This document shows positions 1 through 5,476 of a stretch of 5,476 nucleotides of DNA, piece by piece. Origin of the DNA: Verrucomicrobiota bacterium (lineage in GTDB: Bacteria > Verrucomicrobiota > Verrucomicrobiia > Limisphaerales > JACRJZ01); contig JAKLEJ010000263.1 in the NCBI GenBank assembly GCA_022711695.1, positions 1 to 5,476 on the forward strand. The letters are read 5' to 3'. Both the position numbers and the translations under genes were made by a program. Below the pieces are notes generated by a model, which was not told where the DNA came from, did not search any database, and was given only the letters and a program-made list of their open reading frames with translations. Numbering within the stretch: the stretch's first letter is position 1; each line of letters begins with the position of its first letter.

Positions 1-36
1 AAACGTTCCTCGTTCGCCCTCAACGCTTTCCGTCAC
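1..36 (-). CDS. Possible 5' end of the next gene downstream of dxr (unidentified, cut by window edge)
   Basis: A GTG at 36-34 opens a frame that runs without a stop to the window edge and would encode MTESVEGERGTF. It lies 9 nt after a GGAGG Shine-Dalgarno (50-46) and 52 nt after the dxr stop, so a gene start here is reasonable for an operon. Twelve residues are too few to identify a product. In many bacteria the gene after dxr is the M50 site-2 protease rseP, but the hydrophilic start seen here neither supports nor excludes that. The true start could also lie just outside the window, because a second SD-like GAGGA sits at about 11-7. Low confidence. Confidence 0.22.
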   Translation of the reverse strand, partial: MTESVEGERGTF

Positions 37-39
37 CGA

Positions 40-55
40 TTCCCGCCTCCGGGAA
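40..55 (-). promoter_or_regulatory. Small hairpin presenting a Shine-Dalgarno in its loop
   Basis: On the minus-strand RNA, UUCCCG (55-50) pairs perfectly with CGGGAA (45-40) around the four-base loop GAGG (49-46). The GGAGG Shine-Dalgarno therefore spans the last stem base and the loop. It precedes the candidate GTG at 36 by 9 nt. No U-tract follows, so it does not look like an intrinsic terminator. The structure could expose or partly mask the ribosome site of the next gene. The stem is directly readable; any regulatory role is inference. Confidence 0.35.
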
Positions 56-88
56 AACGCATAGCAGGCTGAGAACGCGCAAGATACG

Positions 89-1225
89 CTACCGCGCGGC
101 CTCGCTGCGCGCCCAGCGATCGGCCTCCAGGATTTGGTCGAGGGTCGGGTGCGAGACCGCCTGGTGGCGGTCCATCGTGCGGCGGACCAGTTCGGTGATG
201 CCCGGGAAGCTGAGGCGCCGGTTCACGAACGCTTCGACCGCGATCTCGTTGGCGGCATTGAACACCGCCGGCAACGTCCCGCCGACTTCGGCCGCCCGCC
301 GCGCCAGGAGCAGGGAGGGGAAACGGTCCGTGTCCGGCTCCTCGAAGGTCAGTTTGCCCAGTTTGGCAAAATGGGTCTGGACGCGACCGCTGGGCATGCG
401 CTGAGGATAGGTGAGGGCGTATTGAATCGGCAGGCACATGTCCGGCGTGGAAAGCTGGGCGATGATCGAGCCGTCCACGAACTCGACCATGGAATGAACC
501 ACGCTCTGCGGATGAACCACCACCGACACCCGGCCGATCTCGACGTTGAAGAGCCAGCGCGCTTCGATCATTTCGAGGCCCTTGTTGAAGAGCGTCGCCG
601 AATCGATCGTGATCTTTCGGCCCATCACCCACGAAGGATGTTTCAGGGCGCGTTCGACGGTGATATGGGGGAATTCCTCCTTGGGAGTCGAGCGGAACGG
701 CCCGCCCGAGGCGGTCAGCCACAGCCGCCGCACCGATTCCGGCGGCTTGCCGTCGAGGCATTGAAAGATCGCCGAGTGCTCGCTATCGACCGCCAGCACC
801 TTCACGCCGTGCCGGGCCGCTTCCGCCATCACCATTTCCCCGGCCATGACTAGGATCTCCTTCGATGCCACGGCGATGTCCTTGCCGGCGCGGATGGCGG
901 CCAGCGCGGGCTGGAGCCCGGCGGTTCCGACAATCGCGATGAGCACCACGTCCGCTTCCGGCATCGTGGCCAGCTTCAGCAGGCCCTCGCTGCCGGAGTT
1001 CACTTCAGCCCCGGGCCCGAGGGCATCGCGGAGGGCGCCGGTTTTCGCCGGGTCGTGAATGCAGACCGCTTGGGGGCGGTAGCGGCGGGCCTGTTCGATG
1101 AGAAGCTGGTCGTTGTTTCCCGCCGCCAGACCCACCACTCGAATGTGCTCCGGCAGATCGTCCGCCACTTTCAAGGTGCTCGTGCCGATCGACCCCGTGC
1201 TGCCAAGCAGGACGACTCGCTTCAT
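89..1225 (-). CDS. dxr: 1-deoxy-D-xylulose 5-phosphate reductoisomerase (DXP reductoisomerase, IspC)
   Basis: This cytosolic enzyme rearranges and reduces DXP to 2-C-methyl-D-erythritol 4-phosphate using NADPH and a divalent metal; it is the first committed step of the MEP isoprenoid pathway. The 378-residue protein is slightly shorter than the E. coli enzyme (398) but complete. Visible motifs are the NADPH-binding GSTGSIG (8-14), AGNN (35-38), ASKE (120-123), metal ligands D147 and E149 in VDSEH, SGGPFR (173-178), and H196 with the flexible-loop W199/M201. NKGLE (214-218) supplies the third metal ligand E218, followed by HPQSVVHS (238-245) and the C-terminal helical domain with FNAANE (322-327). 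The ATG start is fixed by the GSTGSIG position. It overlaps the cdsA stop as ATGA (1225-1222); the nearest SD-like GAGG is about 14 nt upstream, so translational coupling to cdsA is likely. Nothing suggests damage. Confidence 0.97.
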   Translation of the reverse strand: MKRVVLLGSTGSIGTSTLKVADDLPEHIRVVGLAAGNNDQLLIEQARRYRPQAVCIHDPAKTGALRDALGPGAEVNSGSEGLLKLATMPEADVVLIAIVGTAGLQPALAAIRAGKDIAVASKEILVMAGEMVMAEAARHGVKVLAVDSEHSAIFQCLDGKPPESVRRLWLTASGGPFRSTPKEEFPHITVERALKHPSWVMGRKITIDSATLFNKGLEMIEARWLFNVEIGRVSVVVHPQSVVHSMVEFVDGSIIAQLSTPDMCLPIQYALTYPQRMPSGRVQTHFAKLGKLTFEEPDTDRFPSLLLARRAAEVGGTLPAVFNAANEIAVEAFVNRRLSFPGITELVRRTMDRHQAVSHPTLDQILEADRWARSEAAR

Positions 1226-2163
1226 CTGGTCAAAACGTGCCTCAGGTAAAGATACATCAAAGGGGCATTAAAAAGCAGGCTGTCCATCAAGTCCAGTATT
1301 CCCCCGATGCCCGGAAACCACTGGCCGGAGTCCTTCACCCCGGCTTCGCGCTTGAAGATGGACTCGATCAGGTCGCCCACCACCGCCGCCAGGCTCAGCA
1401 CGATCCCCAGCACCGTGGCATGGAGGAGGTTCATCCCGTAGAGCCGGTCGCCGGCCAGGTGCGCAAAGAGGATGCTCAGGCCTGTCGAAACCACGAGGGC
1501 CCCGGCGAATCCCTCCCACGTCTTGCCCGGGCTGATCCGCGGGATCATCTTGTGCCGCCCGATCAGCGACCCGGTCACATACGCGCCCACGTCGCTGAAC
1601 TTGGTCACCAGGATGAAGTAGAAGATGTAGAAGTTCCCGTCGATGGCCACGCCGTTGACCGCCGGGAAGAAGTGGAGTTTCTGGATGAAGTTCAGCAGCC
1701 AGGGGACATACATCAGCCCCAGCAGCGTGGTCGAAATGCTCACCAGTCCCACGGTGGTCTTGGAAAAGAACTGCCTCAAGCACAGGCCCAGCACAAAGAC
1801 GATGAGAATGCCCGTCTCGAAGTCGTTGGCCTTGGCCGGAATGCGGTTGAGCGGCACTACCCAGCCCTCCAGGTAGGCGAAGGTGCTGGCCATGAGCAGG
1901 AGCCCGCCGACGATGCCCCACGTCTTGAAGCATTGCAGGCCCCGTTTCTCGACCAGCCCGTAGAACTCGCGCAGGCCCAGCCCGGCGATGCCAAGCATCA
2001 GCCCCAGGAACAGCAGCTCCGCCACCAGGTTCCTGCCCGCAAAGATCGCCCCCAGCACCACGCCCCAGAGAATGACCGAACTCAACAGCCGGCGCAGAAA
2101 CACGCGGCCCTTGGAAACCGCGGGCGGGGCCCCCGAAACATGGTTTGGCGCGACATCAGGCAC
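1222..2163 (-). CDS. cdsA: Phosphatidate cytidylyltransferase (CDP-diglyceride synthase), GTG start
   Basis: This integral membrane enzyme converts phosphatidate plus CTP to CDP-diacylglycerol and pyrophosphate, the branch point for phospholipid head groups. Counting from the GTG at 2163 the protein has 313 residues and roughly eight hydrophobic segments between about 25 and 265. Conserved features are KFSDVGAY (188-195), SPGKTWEG (211-218), VGDLIES (262-268) and the C-terminal CDS signature S268, K271-R272, K277-D278, PGIGG (284-288) and D291/D294. The signature His of HGG is Ile286 here and the Arg of DRxD is Leu292, while the Asp residues are kept. The frame is open far upstream, but that part is a shadow of the peptidase gene. 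In-frame start candidates are GTG 2163 and GTG 2103 (293 residues, directly before FLRRLLSSV). I prefer 2163 because a strong GGGGAGG lies upstream across a foldable spacer. The stop overlaps the dxr start. Product certain, start moderately so. Confidence 0.93.
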   Translation of the reverse strand: MPDVAPNHVSGAPPAVSKGRVFLRRLLSSVILWGVVLGAIFAGRNLVAELLFLGLMLGIAGLGLREFYGLVEKRGLQCFKTWGIVGGLLLMASTFAYLEGWVVPLNRIPAKANDFETGILIVFVLGLCLRQFFSKTTVGLVSISTTLLGLMYVPWLLNFIQKLHFFPAVNGVAIDGNFYIFYFILVTKFSDVGAYVTGSLIGRHKMIPRISPGKTWEGFAGALVVSTGLSILFAHLAGDRLYGMNLLHATVLGIVLSLAAVVGDLIESIFKREAGVKDSGQWFPGIGGILDLMDSLLFNAPLMYLYLRHVLTR

Positions 2164-2188
2164 GGCGCATTTAGCGCAGAACCTCCCC
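2164..2188 (-). promoter_or_regulatory. cdsA ribosome-binding region with a hairpin between Shine-Dalgarno and GTG
   Basis: A strong GGGGAGG (2188-2182) is followed by an 18-nt spacer to the GTG at 2163, too long for normal initiation. Within it GCGC (2177-2174) and GCGC (2168-2165) can pair around the loop UAAAU, which would leave an effective spacing of only 5 nt (UUCU plus C). The same stretch contains an out-of-frame ATG (2170-2168), 11 nt from the SD, encoding only MRRA before a TGA that lies past the cdsA GTG. The SD could therefore serve cdsA, the four-codon leader, or both. The sequences are seen; folding and use are inferred. Confidence 0.5.
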
Positions 2189-2239
2189 GAAAAGGCAAAC
2201 CAATGGTGCGCCCGGAATCCGCGCTTCGCGTCGGGCAAA

Positions 2240-2272
2240 GGGGCGGGGCGTTCGCAACCCCAATCCCGCCCC
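2240..2272 (-). terminator. GC-rich hairpin, possible weak terminator after the peptidase gene
   Basis: Read on the minus strand, GGGGCGGG (2272-2265) and CCCGCCCC (2247-2240) form a perfect 8-bp all-GC stem around a 17-nt loop, followed by UUUG. It lies about 100 nt after the peptidase stop and before cdsA. The stem is strong but the U-run has only three bases, so intrinsic termination would be weak; it may instead act as an RNA-stabilising or attenuating structure. Its 3'-side plus-strand arm abuts the palindrome at 2271-2325. Confidence 0.33.
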
Positions 2273-2325
2273 GACAGCCTGAAGGCTGGACTACGAGCGA
2301 AACGCGCGGGCTTCAGCCTGTCCGG
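2271..2325. repeat. REP-like imperfect palindrome in the peptidase-cdsA gap
   Basis: On the plus strand CCGACAGCCTGAAG (2271-2284) and CTTCAGCCTGTCCGG (2311-2325) are inverted copies of each other. They form 11 of 12 base pairs plus a 2-bp extension past a one-base bulge, around a 26-nt loop. The left arm can also fold alone: CAGCC (2275-2279), loop TGAA, GGCTG (2284-2288). This geometry, in a non-coding gap between two co-directional genes, resembles the short dispersed palindromes (REP/BIME type) of large bacterial genomes. From memory, similar AGCCTGAAGGCT / TTCAGCCTG elements occur in Verrucomicrobiota genomes, but one copy in one window cannot show dispersal. Confidence 0.5.
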
Positions 2326-2375
2326 GTGGTGTTCCCGCGGAGCCGTTGGGGGTGGCGCGGAACTGATGAAATGGC

Positions 2376-5300
2376 TCAGTTGGGGCGCGCGCCGTTCAGT
2401 TCGGTCAGCAGCAGTTCGATGGCTTTGTCGAGCTGGGGATCGCGTCCGGCCAGCCAGTCCTCGGGTGAGAGGGCTACGCGCACGTCGGGCTGTTCGCCGT
2501 TGTTTTCCATGTTCGAGCCGTCGAGCCGGAAGGCCCCGGTGAGCGGCAGGCGGGCGTTGGTGCCGTCCACCAGGCGGAGGCCCTCGGTCCAGATCACATA
2601 GCCCGGGGTGGGCTGGCCGACCAGCCGGGCCAGGCCGCGGGCGCGCATTTCGCAGGGGAAGATCTCGCCGTTGGAGTAGCTGTGCTCGTTCATGAGCACG
2701 ACCATCTTGTGGTCCCAGGCCCGGGCGGGGGTGGGCTCCTTGGCGGCGTCGCGCGGCTTGATGTAGCCAAAGGGCTTGCGCGAGAGCCATTCCACCAGGG
2801 TGTCGGCGATGTTCCCGCCGTTGTTGAAACGGACGTCCAGGATCATGGCCTGACAGCCGACGATATACTCGTAGGCCTCCTTTTCGAACTGCACCTGGTT
2901 GTTGCCCATCATCGCCGAAAGGTGCAGGTAGCCGATGCGGCCGCCGCTCTGCTCGGCCGTTCGCTTGCGCAGGTCTTCGATCCGGTTGCGGTAGTTCAGC
3001 TCGGTCCACTCCTCCTGGGTGAGGGGCCGATAGACGACTTTCCGGGCGTGCTCCTTGTTGGCGTTGGTGCTCGCCAGGAACTCAAACTCGCGGTCCTTCC
3101 GGTCGTTGATCCACTGGTAGAGGTTTTCGTCCCGCCCGACTTCGCGGCCGTTGATCTCGAAGACGATGTCGCCCGGGTTCAGTCGGGTCTTGGCGAAGCT
3201 GCCCGGGGCGCCCTGGGGAACGTCCTTGATGCGCAGGCCGGGGCCGGCATGAGTGTAATCCAGCGTAAAGCCCAGGTGCGGCGTGACCGGCGAGGCGGTG
3301 GACGCGGGAGTCACCTCGGCGTGGGAGGTCTCCAACTCGCCCACCATCATGTGGAGCAGCGACGCAAACTCATCGTTGGTTTCGACGGTGTCCAGCAGCG
3401 GTTCGTAGCGCCGCCGGATTTCCTCCCAGTCGCGCCCGTGGAAGTTGCCGTCGTAGTAGCCTCGGAAATACGTGCCCCAGAACTGGAGAAACGCCGCCCG
3501 CCGCTCGGCGCGCACATCGCGCTCCCATTCGGCGCTGAAGGTGATCTTCTCCTCCTTTTTGTCGCCAAGCTGGAAGGTGAAAACCTCCCCGTTGTTCATG
3601 TAGAGAGCCTTCTTGCCGTCGCGGCCGAGACGGAAGCCGGACTTGCCGCCCCCGGTGGTCAGGCGTTTGGTCTCGGCGCCGTCGTAGCTCACCGACCAAA
3701 CGTCGCCTTCGGACAGGAAGTAGATCATGCCGTCGGGGGCCGCGCTCAGGTCGGCCTGCGGGTCCTGCGAAGCCAGCTTGCGCACCCGGCGGGAGATGTC
3801 CTTGAAGTCGATGGTCACCTGGACCGCATTGGTGGACTTCTCGAACTTGAGGTCCGTGTCGATGGACCGGGCCGCTTCCGGTGTCAGGGGCAGGGCGTAG
3901 AGGCCGTTGCCGTCCCGGGTGCTTTGAAAGTAGAGGTATTTGCCGTCGGCCGACCAGCAGGGCTGGGTGTGTTGGGCGTAGAGCCGGGTGACGTTGACGG
4001 GCTCGCCGCCGTCCAGTGGGACGATCCAGATGTTCCAGGCCTTGCTCTCGCCGCGCTTCGAGTAGGCCATCCAGCGCATGTCCGGTGACCAGGCGAAATC
4101 GCCCCCGCCGCCATACCCGCGCCACTGCGGCCCGGGCGCAGCCACCAAACGCCGCGTCTCGCCCGTGTCCAGGCGCAGCAGGTAAAGCCCGCCCTCGGGG
4201 CCGGTGGCCCAGAAGCCCAGCCATTTGCCGTCCGGCGAAAGGCCCAGGCGTATCACGCTGCAGTCGCGCGTCCACAGCGGCTCGATCCGGCTCGTGGCCG
4301 CCTCGACCCTGTAGAGGCGCCGATGCAGCTCGCGGTCAGAGGTGAAATAGAGCCATTTGCCGTCGGGGGACCAGAAGAAGTCCAAGTCGTCGCCGGCCCA
4401 GTCGGTGAGGCGCCGCGCAAACTGGGCGCGACGAGCGTTGGCCCCCTTGGGCTTTTCCGTCGGGATGGTCCAGATGTCCCCCCGCAGCCCGAACGCCACG
4501 GTTTTGCCGTCCGGGGCGATCTCGGCCTCGGTGACCTCGCGGTTGAGCGTTTCCCGTTTGCGGCCGGTTTGTTTGTCATCGGCGGCGGCGAAGAGCGTGA
4601 TGGGCAGCGGTTCGGTGGCCTCGCGGCGGAGCAGCCACAGATTGGTTTCGTATTCGAAGGCGACATCCGCGGAGACGGCGGCCACGCTCGGCCAGCGGAC
4701 CGCCCCCCCGGTGAAGAAAGTGCGCTGACGGCTCCGGCCCTGGAGGTCATACACCCAGAGATTGGGAGTCCGCTGGGGATTATCGACAAACCGGGGGACC
4801 GGCTCATCCACCTTGCCCACGCAAGGGGTGGGCTCTCCGACCGTGACCGTGAGCAGATGCTGGCCGTCGGGCAGGAACTTCGTCCACAGATGCTGGCGGT
4901 TGTTGTCGGTGAGAGCCCGCCGGACGCCGTTGGTCAGGTTCAGAATCCAGATCTGGGCGGCGGCCGAGCCGATATAGCGCGGGCGGGTCCAGTGGAAGCC
5001 GAAACGTCCATAGACCACGCTCTTGCCGTCCGGCGAATAGCTGGGGAACATCATCGGCGAGTAATCCTGGGCGAGTTCGCGCAGTTGGAGGGTGGCCGCG
5101 TTCAGGGCCAGGAGCTGATGGTTCACCGAATCCCGCTTGGCCGAGAACAGGAGGTATTTGCCGTCGGGCCGCCACCCGAAGGGCTGCTCGGCGCCGCTGT
5201 GCCAGGTCAGTTGCCGCGCCGCGCCCCCCTCGGTCGGGACCGCGAAGATGTTCCAATTGCCATCGCGCTTGCTGCTGAAGGCGATCCACTGGCCGTCGGG

Positions 5301-5476
5301 CGAGAAGATCGGGAAGGAGTCGGTCTCGAGGTGCTGCGTGAGCGGCCGGGCCCGGCCGTCGGCCAGGGCGGCGATCCACAGGTCCCCGCGATAGACAAAG
5401 ACGAGCTGGCTGCCGTCCGGGCTGAGCGCCGGCATGCGCGCCCCCAGGATCGGCGTGCGGGTGGGGGGCGCCAGTT
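2376..5476 (-). CDS. Tricorn-like serine peptidase with PD40 beta-propeller, PDZ and S41 catalytic domains (5' end missing)
   Basis: This is a homologue of tricorn core protease, a large peptidase that degrades oligopeptides, in which propellers control access to the catalytic domain. Residues are counted from the Met at 5435, which is probably internal: the frame stays open to the window edge (TRTPILGAR precedes it, completing a propeller strand). The true start, and any signal peptide, lie outside. Residues 1-625 carry about a dozen PD40-type turns (SPDG or close variants at 5, 45, 134, 356, 400 and others), likely two propellers. A helical domain spans about 636-715, PDZ about 718-805, and the S41 core about 830-985. 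Catalytic positions by comparison with Thermoplasma tricorn are S704-H705 (ETSHAEV), nucleophile S921 (SYSNGEIFP), E977 (MENNGEQPD) and the FNNGG glycines (870-874). All are present, so it is probably active. It ends 212 nt before cdsA. Localisation and substrates cannot be read from this fragment. Confidence 0.94.
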   Translation of the reverse strand, partial: LAPPTRTPILGARMPALSPDGSQLVFVYRGDLWIAALADGRARPLTQHLETDSFPIFSPDGQWIAFSSKRDGNWNIFAVPTEGGAARQLTWHSGAEQPFGWRPDGKYLLFSAKRDSVNHQLLALNAATLQLRELAQDYSPMMFPSYSPDGKSVVYGRFGFHWTRPRYIGSAAAQIWILNLTNGVRRALTDNNRQHLWTKFLPDGQHLLTVTVGEPTPCVGKVDEPVPRFVDNPQRTPNLWVYDLQGRSRQRTFFTGGAVRWPSVAAVSADVAFEYETNLWLLRREATEPLPITLFAAADDKQTGRKRETLNREVTEAEIAPDGKTVAFGLRGDIWTIPTEKPKGANARRAQFARRLTDWAGDDLDFFWSPDGKWLYFTSDRELHRRLYRVEAATSRIEPLWTRDCSVIRLGLSPDGKWLGFWATGPEGGLYLLRLDTGETRRLVAAPGPQWRGYGGGGDFAWSPDMRWMAYSKRGESKAWNIWIVPLDGGEPVNVTRLYAQHTQPCWSADGKYLYFQSTRDGNGLYALPLTPEAARSIDTDLKFEKSTNAVQVTIDFKDISRRVRKLASQDPQADLSAAPDGMIYFLSEGDVWSVSYDGAETKRLTTGGGKSGFRLGRDGKKALYMNNGEVFTFQLGDKKEEKITFSAEWERDVRAERRAAFLQFWGTYFRGYYDGNFHGRDWEEIRRRYEPLLDTVETNDEFASLLHMMVGELETSHAEVTPASTASPVTPHLGFTLDYTHAGPGLRIKDVPQGAPGSFAKTRLNPGDIVFEINGREVGRDENLYQWINDRKDREFEFLASTNANKEHARKVVYRPLTQEEWTELNYRNRIEDLRKRTAEQSGGRIGYLHLSAMMGNNQVQFEKEAYEYIVGCQAMILDVRFNNGGNIADTLVEWLSRKPFGYIKPRDAAKEPTPARAWDHKMVVLMNEHSYSNGEIFPCEMRARGLARLVGQPTPGYVIWTEGLRLVDGTNARLPLTGAFRLDGSNMENNGEQPDVRVALSPEDWLAGRDPQLDKAIELLLTELNGARPN

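Noticed and set aside
33..761. Minus-strand 242-codon frame overlapping dxr
   Set aside because: It is an Arg/Pro/Gly-rich shadow of dxr in another frame, without motifs.
2100..2163. Possible single-base error in the G-run near 2136-2140 hiding an ATG start for cdsA
   Set aside because: One extra G would join an ATG (giving MFRGAPPAVS) to the cdsA frame, but the existing GTG starts already explain the gene, and nothing else indicates a sequencing error.
2168..2205. Promoter-like TTGCCT ... TAAATG upstream of cdsA on the minus strand
   Set aside because: The spacer is about 19 nt, the matches are weak, and the -10 would lie almost on the chosen start codon. I do not call a promoter.
1237..2601. 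Long plus-strand open frame of 454 codons opposite cdsA and the end of the peptidase gene
   Set aside because: Its product is low-complexity, rich in Gln, His, Arg and Pro, with no recognisable domain, and it lies opposite two well-supported genes. High GC makes such antisense frames common.
2164..3009. The cdsA frame stays open about 280 codons upstream, suggesting an N-terminal fusion
   Set aside because: Upstream of 2163 the translation is Arg/Pro-rich with no CdsA similarity, and it overlaps the peptidase C-terminus in another frame. CdsA has its full family length from the GTG.
2682..4088. Plus-strand open frame of 468 codons opposite the peptidase gene
   Set aside because: The Val/Gly/Ala/Leu/Asp-rich product is the expected complement of the peptidase's codons and shows no motif; the sense strand encodes a conserved catalytic domain here.

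Overview
This GC-rich bacterial window carries three genes, all on the minus strand. In transcription order (high to low coordinates) they are: a large tricorn-like serine peptidase cut off at its 5' end by the right window edge; cdsA (phosphatidate cytidylyltransferase); and dxr (DXP reductoisomerase). A possible start of a further gene lies at the left edge. The lineage is most likely Verrucomicrobiota or a close PVC relative. This is inference from three things: the CdsA variant with a GIGG...DLMD ending, a tricorn homologue with PD40 propeller repeats, and an intergenic palindrome of the AGCCTGAAGGCT / TTCAGCCTG type. No 16S or other marker is present to settle it.

Layout: positions 2376-5476 encode the peptidase, with N-terminal PD40 beta-propeller repeats, a helical domain, a PDZ domain and an S41-type catalytic core. 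All four tricorn catalytic positions (Ser-His pair, nucleophile Ser, Glu) are recognisable. A 212-nt gap (2164-2375) follows. It holds a 55-nt imperfect palindrome, a GC-rich hairpin that could act as a weak terminator, and a structured ribosome-binding region for cdsA. Then cdsA (1222-2163) overlaps dxr (89-1225) by ATGA, so the two are probably co-transcribed and translationally coupled. Positions 1-88 hold a Shine-Dalgarno sequence in the loop of a small perfect hairpin, 9 nt before a GTG whose frame stays open to the window edge.

Function: cdsA makes CDP-diacylglycerol for phospholipid synthesis, and dxr makes MEP for isoprenoid synthesis. They belong to the widespread uppS-cdsA-dxr-rseP envelope cluster. 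In this window uppS is not next to cdsA; the tricorn-like gene occupies that place, on the same strand but separated by the 212-nt gap, so a shared function is not implied. I found no mobile element, CRISPR array, tRNA or rRNA, and no clear evidence of a previously undescribed system. The most interesting local signals are the hairpin spacer before cdsA, the intergenic palindrome pair, and the altered CDS signature in CdsA.
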